Positions 1 through 6,501 of a stretch of DNA of 7,433 bases are shown piece by piece; the stretch's first letter is position 1, and the number at the start of each line of letters is the position of its first letter. The stretch spans positions 1-7,433 of the forward strand of contig DATLAN010000174.1 of NCBI GenBank assembly GCA_035527455.1. The letters are read 5' to 3'. Origin of the DNA: DATLAN01 sp035527455 (lineage in GTDB: Bacteria; Planctomycetota; Planctomycetia; Pirellulales; Thermoguttaceae). The notes beneath the pieces were generated by a model. The model did not search any database, was not told the origin of the DNA, and worked only from the letters and a program-made list of their open reading frames with translations. The position numbers were made by a program, and so were the translations under genes.

Positions 1-1
1 T

Positions 2-568
2 TGCACCACCTTGGGAAACTCCACGATAGCCGGCATGGTCCGACCCTCCCTGGTCGTTGTGCGCCATCCGAAATCGCAGAGATTAGACACGAAATTGCCT
101 ATTTTTCCAATGCCGTTTGAAAGATTGCAAAAGTCCAGTCATAACGTCAAAGTACACGACATCTCGCATGTGGGTGAAAGGGCGGCATCGGCCCTCAAAC
201 GGGCGCAAGCCGAGCACATCGATTCACCGGTCATCATTCTCGAAATTGGCGGTAACGATCTACTCGGTTCAACGTCTTCTGCCCAATTCTCCCAGGATCT
301 GGACGCTCTTCTCGCACATGTCGCCTCCCCTGGCCGTCAACTGATCATGTTCGAGTTGCCTCTTCCACCCTTCTGTCATGAATACGGTCGTATTCAGCGA
401 ACTCTGGCCAGAAAACACAACGTCGCACTGGTGCCTAAGCGCGTATTTCTTTCAATACTTGCAGCTAATGGCTCAACAGTTGACGCTGTCCACCTGTCAA
501 AGGTAGGCCATCAGCGCATGGCGAAGTGCGTATGGCAACTGGTAAGTGCTGCGTTTCCCTCCGAGTGA
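2..568 (+). CDS. SGNH/GDSL-family hydrolase, 5' end cut by window edge
   Basis: This is probably an esterase or lipase-like hydrolase of the SGNH superfamily; the substrate cannot be told. Residues are numbered from the TTG at 11, although the frame stays open to the left edge, so the true start is probably outside the window. The family blocks are visible in order: a block-I-like LGNSTIAG with Ser4 as candidate nucleophile, Gly55 in ISHVGERAASAL (block II), Asn82 in LEIGGNDLLG (block III), and Asp158-Ala-Val-His161 followed by LSKVGH (block V, catalytic Asp/His). The block I motif reads GNS where the family normally has GDS, which is unusual. A signal peptide would lie upstream and is not visible. 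Base composition is near 50% G+C, well below the neighbours, which hints at foreign origin or relaxed constraint. Family assignment is firm from blocks III and V. The start, and whether the gene is intact, are uncertain. Confidence 0.8.
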   Translation, partial: CTTLGNSTIAGMVRPSLVVVRHPKSQRLDTKLPIFPMPFERLQKSSHNVKVHDISHVGERAASALKRAQAEHIDSPVIILEIGGNDLLGSTSSAQFSQDLDALLAHVASPGRQLIMFELPLPPFCHEYGRIQRTLARKHNVALVPKRVFLSILAANGSTVDAVHLSKVGHQRMAKCVWQLVSAAFPSE

Positions 569-1071
569 GCCACCTAACCCGGAGTGTATTGGTTCAAACC
601 CCATTCTTTTCTCACGGATCATACTGAAAAATTTCGTGCCTTTTCGGGCGATTGCCGATGGCTAGTATTCATTCGAGAGGAATCCGTTCCGCAGTGGCCG
701 GGCGTAGGAGCCGATTGCAGCGCGGTGCCGCGACCGGATGTGCTACGCTTGAATACCTCGACACCCGGCCTTGGCGGGACGGTAACCACGAGCGTGGGGC
801 GACTCGATGGATGCGATTTCTGCGGAACTCCGGCGGCTGAAAACCCTCGGCCCGACACCGACCAACCCGCCCGACGTGACGGCTGTTCTTCCCGCCGGCG
901 ATCGAGCGGCCACCCTGCCTTTGTGGACCGGAGAGACTTCTCCTGCCCGTCGAATTGGGGCATCGATTCCCACCGGCCGTCACCTTCCATCGGGCCGATT
1001 GCGACGCCTATCGCGCCGAACTTGCGTTTTTGGGGCTTTTTCAATACTCGTAACCCAGGAGGCCGAGAGCC
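569..1071. other. 503-bp stretch without a convincing gene
   Basis: No convincing gene, RNA or terminator is seen between the hydrolase stop and the YHS-protein start. Open frames cross it on both strands, as expected at high G+C, but none has a recognisable domain. The best small candidate starts with ATG at 807 behind a weak GGGG, and its frame runs on out of phase into the YHS gene. A short palindrome, CGCGG-TG-CCGCG, lies at 721-732. The promoter of the YHS gene is presumably here, but I cannot place it with confidence. Confidence 0.6.
1057..1062 (+). promoter_or_regulatory. Shine-Dalgarno site of the YHS-repeat gene
   Basis: A perfect AGGAGG lies 9 bases before the ATG at 1072. It is the strongest ribosome binding site in the window and fixes the start of the downstream gene against the earlier frames that overlap it. 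Confidence 0.75.
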
Positions 1072-1890
1072 ATGCGAGGAACCACGAAAGTCGTCCTTGC
1101 CGTCGTGTCGCTCGCGATCGTCTTGATCGCGTGGAATGTGTGGGTGCGTGCCCAACAGCCGGGCCAGACGCCGGAGATCGATCCGGCCAAGGCGATGGAG
1201 AAGCTTCGCGGGGCCGCCGAAAAAATGGGCGAGCAGATGCCGGAGCAGATGCCCGGCAAAATGACGGAAAGGATCCGCGAGAAGATCCGCGAGAGAATGA
1301 CCGGGCAAGCACCGGTCGCTCTGGAAGGGTTCTGCCCGGTTTCGATCATCCAGATGCAAAAGTGGGTCAAGGGCAACCCGGAATTTCAGACCGTTTATGA
1401 CGGCCGTACGTACCTCTTTTCGGACCAGCAACACAAGGACGCGTTCCTGGCCGATCCGGTGAAGTTCGTGCCGGCCCTGGGCGGCGATTGCGTGGTGACG
1501 TTTGCCCGGTGGGGGAAGCGTGTGCCGGGGGATGTTCACCAGGCTGCGTTCCACAACGGTCGGCTGTTCCTGTTCGCCGACGAGCAGGCCAAGGAGACGT
1601 TCGAGACCGATCCCCTGCCATTCGAGACCGCGGATCTGGCGCTGGGAGGCGATTGTCCCGTCTGCCTGATCGACACGAAGGAGCGCATGCCCGGCAAGCC
1701 GGAGTTCGCCGCCATATTCGACGGCATGCGGTACTTCTTCGCCTCGGAGGAGCACCGGGAAAAGTTCTTGGAGACTCCCGAGAAGTACCGGATCGGCGCC
1801 ACGGTCGAGAGGATCAAGGAGAAAATGGGAGAGATGAAGAAGGGGATCGAGCGGATCGAGCCGCCCATGGAGCCGGGGCCGAAGTATTGA
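1072..1890 (+). CDS. Exported or membrane-anchored protein with three YHS/TRASH-like repeats
   Basis: Exact function unknown; a metal-related role outside the cytoplasm is the best guess. Residues 6-22 form a hydrophobic segment after a short basic start (Arg2, Lys6), acting as a signal peptide or N-terminal anchor. Residues 38-76 are a charged, helix-prone stretch with Met at 52, 56, 60 and 64. Three related units follow, at about 85-136, 137-191 and 192-241. Each opens with (E/G)G(F/D)C, then has a hydrophobic strand ending in a YLF, FLF or YFF motif, then a helix of the type 'seeHkekFlxdPxkf'. This matches the YHS/TRASH pattern of small metal-binding domains. Cysteines are Cys88, Cys140, Cys195 and Cys198; only the third unit has CPVC. 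A second Met-containing helix (Met252, Met255, Met266) closes the protein. The gene appears to be a single unit, with a strong hairpin 42 bp after its stop. An alternative is a purely structural secreted protein. Repeat structure is clear; metal binding is inferred. Confidence 0.8.
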   Translation: MRGTTKVVLAVVSLAIVLIAWNVWVRAQQPGQTPEIDPAKAMEKLRGAAEKMGEQMPEQMPGKMTERIREKIRERMTGQAPVALEGFCPVSIIQMQKWVKGNPEFQTVYDGRTYLFSDQQHKDAFLADPVKFVPALGGDCVVTFARWGKRVPGDVHQAAFHNGRLFLFADEQAKETFETDPLPFETADLALGGDCPVCLIDTKERMPGKPEFAAIFDGMRYFFASEEHREKFLETPEKYRIGATVERIKEKMGEMKKGIERIEPPMEPGPKY

Positions 1891-1932
1891 TCGATCCGTG
1901 GCCGGTCACGACCATCGGTGGTGATAACCAAG

Positions 1933-1973
1933 AGACGTCCGGTTCCCAAGCTTCGGCGTGGGAACCGGCGTCT
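1933..1973 (+). terminator. Strong hairpin with UUCG loop after the YHS gene
   Basis: A perfect 10-bp stem (1939-1948 with 1959-1968, CCGGTTCCCA/TGGGAACCGG) is extended outward by AGACG/CGTCT around a single bulged T. Inside the loop, GC-TTCG-GC (1950-1957) can add two more pairs closed by a UUCG tetraloop, one of the most stable RNA loops. It sits 42 bp past the stop of the YHS gene, where a terminator is expected. The bases after the stem are TCTTGT, not a real T run, so intrinsic termination may be weak. It may instead protect the 3' end of the transcript. Confidence 0.6.
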
Positions 1974-1974
1974 T

Positions 1975-2074
1975 GTAGGGTGCGTGCAACGCATTTGAAC
2001 GGATGTTGTGGTGCGTTTCACGCACCCTACGAACTGAACGGATGTTGTGGTGCGTTTCACGCACCCTACGAACT
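1975..2074. repeat. REP-like palindromic block: one inverted unit plus two 39-bp tandem copies
   Basis: Two identical 39-bp units lie end to end at 1997-2035 and 2036-2074. Each contains a perfect 7-bp hairpin, GGTGCGT-TTC-ACGCACC, at 2010-2026 and 2049-2065. Before them, 1975-1993 (GTAGGGTGCGTGCAACGCA) is the reverse complement of 2012-2030 with 18 of 19 positions matching. The block is therefore an inverted unit followed by two direct units, like bacterial REP/BIME elements spread by RAYT transposases. No transposase gene is in the window. The last base of the block lies 23 bp before the glucosidase start. Confidence 0.8.
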
Positions 2075-2097
2075 AATGCCGACGCCGGACACGAGTC

Positions 2098-4782
2098 ATG
2101 ACTGACCGGGACGCGGAAACCGCCGAGGGCAGGCGTCTGCAAGAGGACGCCGCGCGGACGAAGAACTGGAAGCGCTGGGGACCCTATCTGGCCGAGCGCC
2201 AATGGGGCACGGTCCGCGAGGACTATTCGCCCGACGGCTCCTGCTGGACCGGTTTCTCGCAAGAACAGGCCGTCAGCCGGGCGTATCGCTGGGGCGAAGA
2301 CGGCCTGCTGGGCATCACCGACCGCGAGTGCCGGCTCTGTTTCGCCGTGGCGATGCACAACGGACGGGACCCGATCCTCAAGGAACGGCTCTTCGGGCTG
2401 GCCGGCCCCGAGGGAAATCACGGCGAGGACGTCAAGGAATGCTATTACTACCTCGACTCCACGCCCACGCATTCCTACATGAAGGCCCTCTACAAGTATC
2501 CCCAGGCACGTTTCCCCTACGAACAACTGATCGATGAAAACCGGCGTCGCGGACGCGACGAACCCGAGTTCGAGCTTTCCGACACGGGCGTGCTGGACGA
2601 GCATCGCTATTTCGACGTCATGGCCGAGTACGCCAAGCGCACGCCCAACGACCTGCTGATCCGCCTGACCGTGACCAACCGCGGTCCCGAGGCGTCCACG
2701 CTGCACCTGCTGCCCACGCTCTGGTTCCGCAACACGTGGACTTGGGGTTGCCGGCACGAAGGGTGCTGGGTCAAGCCGCTGATCCACAAGGTGGAGAACG
2801 ATACGCTGGCGGCCAGCCACGTCACGCTGGGACGGTTCTATTTCGCCGCCCAGCGGGCGTCCGACGGCAGCGTGCCCCAGTGGCTGTTCACCGAGAACCA
2901 CACCAACGTCCAACGGCTCTACGCAACGCCGGGCCACCGGCCGTACGTGAAGGACTCGTTTCACGATTACGTGATCCACGCCAAGACGTCTGCGGTCAAT
3001 CCCGGCGGGTTCGGCACGAAGGCCGCCGCGTACTACCGTTTGGAGATTCCCCCGGGCGGACGGACGACGATCCGCCTGCGGCTCTTCGCCGAGGATGAAG
3101 CACCCGAGTCCGCTTTCGATCGCGGCTTCGACGAAGTGATGGCCCGGCGGATCGAGGAGGCCGACCGGTACTACGCCGAGATCCTGCCCGACGAACTGGA
3201 CGCCCAGCAACGCATGATTGCCCGGCAGGCCTGCGCGGGCATGCTCTGGTCGAAGCAGTTCTATCACTACATCGTGCGGGATTGGCTGTTGGGCGATCCG
3301 GAGATGCCTTCGCCGCCGCCGTCCCGCCTGGAAGGGCGTAACTCCGATTGGCCGCACCTGTTCAACCGCGACGTGGTCTCGGTGCCCGACAAGTGGGAGT
3401 ACCCTTGGTACGCGGCCTGGGACCTGGCGTTCCACATGATCCCGTTCGCCCGGCTGGACCCCCACTTCGCCAAGGGGCAGTTGAAGCTGTTTCTGCGGGA
3501 ATGGTACATGCACCCCAGCGGCCAGATTCCCGCCTATGAATTCAATCTGGGCGACGTGAATCCGCCGGTCCACGCCTGGGCGTGCTGGCGGGTGTACCAG
3601 ATGACCGCGCCCGAGGGCCGGCGCGACCGCGAGTTCCTCTCCAGCACGTTCCAGAAGCTGCTGATCAATTTCACCTGGTGGGTCAACCGCAAGGACCGGC
3701 GGGGAAAGCACCTGTTTTCGGGCGGATTCCTAGGGCTGGACAACATCGGGGTCTTCGACCGCTCGCGGCCCTTGCCCACCGGCGGCTTCCTCGAACAGGC
3801 CGACGGCACTGCCTGGATGGCGTTCTATTGCACCACCATGCTCTCGATCGCCCTGGAGCTTGCCCGCACCAACCCGGCCACCGAAGACATCGCCTCGAAG
3901 TTCTTCGAACACTTCGTCCACATCGCCGACGCGATGAACACGCTCGGCGGCACCGGGCTGTGGAACGAGGAAGACGGGTTCTATTACGATCAGCTCCACG
4001 CCGAGGGAAAGACGATTCCGCTGCGGGTCCGCTCGATCGTCGGGTTGATCCCGCTGCTGGCCGTCGAGGTCCTCGAAGACGAGCCGATCGACAAACTGCC
4101 CGGCTTCGCCAAACGACTCCAATGGTTCCTCATCCACCGCGCCGATCTGCGGAAACACATCTCGTACATGGAGACCCGTGCCGACGGGCAGTCGCGCGGC
4201 CGGCACCTGCTGGCCATCCCTTCCCGCCAGCGGCTCCGGCGCGTGCTGGGCTATCTGCTCGACGAGCGGGAGTTCCTCTCGCCCTACGGCATCCGTTCCC
4301 TGTCGAAGTACCATCAAGAGCACCCCTACGTCCTTCATGCGGGCGACCGGGAATTCCGCGTCGAGTACGTTCCCGGCGAGTCGGACTCGGGGCTCTTCGG
4401 CGGCAACTCGAACTGGCGCGGCCCGATCTGGTTCCCGCTGAACTACCTGCTGATCGAGTCGCTCCAGCGCTACCACCATTTCTACGGCGATGACTTCCAG
4501 GTGGAATGTCCTACCGGTTCCGGACAAATGATGAACCTGCAGCAGGTCGCCCGGGAGTTGGCCGCCCGATTGGTCGGGATCTTCCTGCCGGACGAAAGCG
4601 GGCGGCGGGCCTATCAAACCGATGAAGCCCGCGGCGTCGACGATTCCGATTCCCGCGACTTGATCCTGTTCCATGAATACTTCCACGGCGAAACGGGCCG
4701 GGGCCTCGGGGCCAGCCACCAAACCGGCTGGACCGGCCTGGTCGTGCCGTGCTTGGAGAAGCTGGTAAGGAGTGAGCCCTGA
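2098..4782 (+). CDS. Glucosidase-like glycoside hydrolase, GH63 / YMR196W-type
   Basis: A predicted inverting alpha-glycosidase of family GH63, related to the yeast YMR196W protein and bacterial proteins usually annotated 'glucosidase'. Its substrate is not known from sequence, and an alpha-glucoside or short oligosaccharide is likely. No signal peptide is visible, so it is probably cytoplasmic. Residues about 20-360 form the N-terminal beta-rich part, with the conserved stretches NWKRWGPYLAERQWGTVRED, GNHGEDVKE and PTHSYMKALYKYPQ. Residues about 370-890 form the (alpha/alpha)6 barrel. By comparison with YgjK (Asp501, Glu727), the general acid is Asp442 in YAAWDLAFH and the base is Glu860 in HEYFHGETG. 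The barrel motif NWRGPIWFPLNY (772-783) is intact. At 894 residues it is full length. The start is well fixed: an in-frame TAA lies at 2074-2076 and ATG 2098 is the first start after it, but no good Shine-Dalgarno precedes it. The flavoprotein gene follows after 26 bp, suggesting one transcript. Confidence 0.9.
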   Translation: MTDRDAETAEGRRLQEDAARTKNWKRWGPYLAERQWGTVREDYSPDGSCWTGFSQEQAVSRAYRWGEDGLLGITDRECRLCFAVAMHNGRDPILKERLFGLAGPEGNHGEDVKECYYYLDSTPTHSYMKALYKYPQARFPYEQLIDENRRRGRDEPEFELSDTGVLDEHRYFDVMAEYAKRTPNDLLIRLTVTNRGPEASTLHLLPTLWFRNTWTWGCRHEGCWVKPLIHKVENDTLAASHVTLGRFYFAAQRASDGSVPQWLFTENHTNVQRLYATPGHRPYVKDSFHDYVIHAKTSAVNPGGFGTKAAAYYRLEIPPGGRTTIRLRLFAEDEAPESAFDRGFDEVMARRIEEADRYYAEILPDELDAQQRMIARQACAGMLWSKQFYHYIVRDWLLGDPEMPSPPPSRLEGRNSDWPHLFNRDVVSVPDKWEYPWYAAWDLAFHMIPFARLDPHFAKGQLKLFLREWYMHPSGQIPAYEFNLGDVNPPVHAWACWRVYQMTAPEGRRDREFLSSTFQKLLINFTWWVNRKDRRGKHLFSGGFLGLDNIGVFDRSRPLPTGGFLEQADGTAWMAFYCTTMLSIALELARTNPATEDIASKFFEHFVHIADAMNTLGGTGLWNEEDGFYYDQLHAEGKTIPLRVRSIVGLIPLLAVEVLEDEPIDKLPGFAKRLQWFLIHRADLRKHISYMETRADGQSRGRHLLAIPSRQRLRRVLGYLLDEREFLSPYGIRSLSKYHQEHPYVLHAGDREFRVEYVPGESDSGLFGGNSNWRGPIWFPLNYLLIESLQRYHHFYGDDFQVECPTGSGQMMNLQQVARELAARLVGIFLPDESGRRAYQTDEARGVDDSDSRDLILFHEYFHGETGRGLGASHQTGWTGLVVPCLEKLVRSEP

Positions 4783-4808
4783 ACCCCGAACCAAAGCGAG
4801 AGAAACCC

Positions 4809-6356
4809 ATGTCTGACACACCGCACGCCGTTCTCGAGGGCGGGCACGTCCGCGTCTTGCCCGACGACCCGTACAATCAGGCCCTGGTCGAGAACGCGCA
4901 TCCTCCCGGCTGGGTCAACCCCGTGCCGAAGGATCGCTATCACCTGGTGGTGATCGGGGCGGGCACGGCGGGACTGGTCGCGGCCACCGGCGCCGCCGCT
5001 CTGGGGGCCGACGTGGCGCTGGTGGAAAAGCACCTGATGGGCGGCGATTGCCTGAACGTCGGGTGTGTCCCCTCCAAGGCGCTGATTCGGGCCGCACGCG
5101 CCGCCGCCGAAGTCCGCGCCGCACGACGGTTCGGCGTGGAAATCCCCGACAAGGTGCAGATCGATTTCGCCAGGGTGATGCAGCGGATGCGCCGTTTGCG
5201 GGCGGAGATCAGCCCGCAGGACTCGGCCGCACGGTTCCGCGACCTGGGCGTCGACGTCTTCTTCGGAGAAGGCCGCTTCGTCGACGGCAAGCGAGTCGAC
5301 GTAGACGGTCAAACGTTGCGGTTCAAGAAGGCGGTGATCGCCACCGGCAGCCGCCCCGCCGAACCGCCCATTCCCGGTTTGGCCGAGACGGGCTATCTGA
5401 CCAACGAGACGGTGTTCGCGCTCAGCGAGCTGCCCCGCCGGCTGGCCGTGATCGGGGCCGGCCCGGTCGGTTGCGAACTCTCCCAGGCCCTCGCCCGCTT
5501 CGGCTCGCAGGTCACCTTGCTGGAGGCCGGTCGCGGCATCCTCGCGCGCGAGGACCGCCAGGCCGCCGCCGTGCTCGAGCGGGCCATGGTTCGCGACGGC
5601 GTCCGCATCGTGACGCAGTGCCGAATCACCCGGATCGAAAGCCACCGGGAAGAAAAGGTCCTCCATTTCCAGTGCGACGGGACGACGACCGACCTGGTGG
5701 CGGACGAGATCCTCGTCGGTGCCGGGCGCGTGCCGAACGTCGAGGGTCTGGACTTAGAGGCGGCCGGCGTGGAGTTCGATACCACGGGCGGCGTGAAGGT
5801 GGACGACCGGCTGCGGACGACCAATCACCGGATCTTTGCCGCCGGCGACGTCTGTTCCCGTTTCAAGTTCACCCACGCCGCCGACTTCATGGCCCGAACC
5901 GTGATCCGCAACGCCCTGTTCTTGGGCCACGGCAGGGCCAGCGCCTTGACGATCCCCTGGTGTACTTACACCAGTCCGGAGGTCGCGCACGTCGGGCTCT
6001 ACGAACACCAGGCCAAGGACGAGGGCTTCGAGGTCGATACGTACGTCCAGGAACTGGCCGAGGTGGACCGCGCGGTGCTCGATGGCCAGAGCGAAGGGTT
6101 CGTGAAGGTGCACGTGATCGCCGGCAGCGACCGGATCGTGGGCGCTACGATCGTGGCCGAACACGCCGGCGACATGATTTCCGAACTGACGCTGGCCATC
6201 GCCGGCAATTTCGGCCTGGGAAGACTGGCCGACGTGATCCATCCCTATCCCACCCAGGCCGAAGCGATCCGCAAGCTCGGCGACGCCTACAACCGGACAC
6301 GGCTGACCGCGCGCGTCAAGGGGTTGCTCGAGAAGTGGCTGGCCTGGACCCGATGA
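4809..6356 (+). CDS. FAD-dependent pyridine nucleotide-disulfide oxidoreductase (mercuric reductase-like)
   Basis: A class I flavoprotein disulfide reductase, moving electrons between NAD(P)H, FAD and a Cys pair; the physiological substrate is unknown. Motifs in order: an N-terminal extension of about 44 residues; the FAD site VVIGAGTAGL (47-56); the redox disulfide GGDCLNVGCVPSK with Cys81 and Cys86; the ATG motif of the FAD domain (178-180); the NAD(P) site VIGAGPVGCE (214-223); the second FAD motif AAGDV (344-348); and a C-terminal dimer domain with HPYPTQAEA (478-486). Lipoamide dehydrogenase has a catalytic His where this protein has Tyr480, while Glu485 is kept. There is no MerA N-terminal metal domain and no C-terminal Cys-Cys pair, so true mercuric reductase activity is unlikely. 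The motifs resemble the oxidoreductase half of proteins fused to a TVP38/TMEM64 membrane domain, here standing alone. The start is supported by GAGAG at 4798-4802. It shares a likely operon with the upstream glucosidase. Confidence 0.9.
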   Translation: MSDTPHAVLEGGHVRVLPDDPYNQALVENAHPPGWVNPVPKDRYHLVVIGAGTAGLVAATGAAALGADVALVEKHLMGGDCLNVGCVPSKALIRAARAAAEVRAARRFGVEIPDKVQIDFARVMQRMRRLRAEISPQDSAARFRDLGVDVFFGEGRFVDGKRVDVDGQTLRFKKAVIATGSRPAEPPIPGLAETGYLTNETVFALSELPRRLAVIGAGPVGCELSQALARFGSQVTLLEAGRGILAREDRQAAAVLERAMVRDGVRIVTQCRITRIESHREEKVLHFQCDGTTTDLVADEILVGAGRVPNVEGLDLEAAGVEFDTTGGVKVDDRLRTTNHRIFAAGDVCSRFKFTHAADFMARTVIRNALFLGHGRASALTIPWCTYTSPEVAHVGLYEHQAKDEGFEVDTYVQELAEVDRAVLDGQSEGFVKVHVIAGSDRIVGATIVAEHAGDMISELTLAIAGNFGLGRLADVIHPYPTQAEAIRKLGDAYNRTRLTARVKGLLEKWLAWTR

Positions 6357-6382
6357 CCGGCCGCGCCGGAACGACTTGTTCC

Positions 6383-6424
6383 ATGGGGTGGCACGCCCTG
6401 AGGATGGGGTGGCACGCCCTGAGG
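6383..6424 (+). repeat. Two tandem 21-bp direct repeats
   Basis: Two perfect copies of a 21-bp unit (ATGGGGTGGCACGCCCTGAG plus a final G) lie at 6383-6403 and 6404-6424. The second copy overlaps the left arm of the large inverted repeat that follows, so the array looks like a partial duplication of that arm. Confidence 0.85.
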
Positions 6425-6484
6425 AACGAAGGGCGTGGTCTGCCGTGTTCTTCACGCCCTTCGTTCCTCAGGGCGTGCCACCCC
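6406..6484. repeat. Perfect 32-bp inverted repeat between convergent genes
   Basis: The arms 6406-6437 and 6453-6484 are perfect reverse complements over 32 bases, separated by a 15-base loop (6438-6452). The element lies between the flavoprotein stop (6356) and the stop of the SMP-30 gene on the other strand (6502). It would fold into a very stable hairpin on either strand. No T run follows it in either direction, so it is not a classical intrinsic terminator, though it may still block read-through or protect 3' ends. Its form suggests a dispersed palindromic element. That part is inferred, since only one locus is visible here. Confidence 0.85.
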
Positions 6485-6501
6485 GCTGAAAAATGCACGG
6501 G

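Noticed and set aside
591..602. GGTTCAAACCCC, resembling a tRNA T-loop
   Set aside because: The flanking bases do not form the T stem and no acceptor, D or anticodon arms fit upstream, so it is neither a tRNA nor a clear tRNA 3' fragment.
1022..1048. Promoter-like TTGCGT and AATACT 15 bp apart before the YHS gene
   Set aside because: The spacing is short, both boxes are poor, and transcription would begin almost at the ribosome binding site. Too weak to call.
619..1755. 378-residue minus-strand frame covering the gap and the YHS gene
   Set aside because: It is antisense to the YHS repeats, and the plus-strand gene has a perfect Shine-Dalgarno and domain structure. No family resemblance is seen in the minus frame.
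1997..2074. Tandem 39-bp units as a possible CRISPR array
   Set aside because: The copies abut with no spacers and each is palindromic, which fits a REP-like element and not a CRISPR.
1906..3711. 601-residue open frame on the minus strand
   Set aside because: It lies antisense to the GH63 gene and reads through the repeat block. It has no recognisable domain and is a high-GC shadow.
4809..6356. Calling the flavoprotein MerA (mercuric reductase)
   Set aside because: It lacks the N-terminal heavy-metal domain and the C-terminal Cys pair needed for Hg(II) handling, and no other mer gene is nearby.
6406..6484. Bidirectional intrinsic terminator
   Set aside because: The stem is strong but no U tract follows on either strand, so it is listed as a repeat; a terminating role is only possible.
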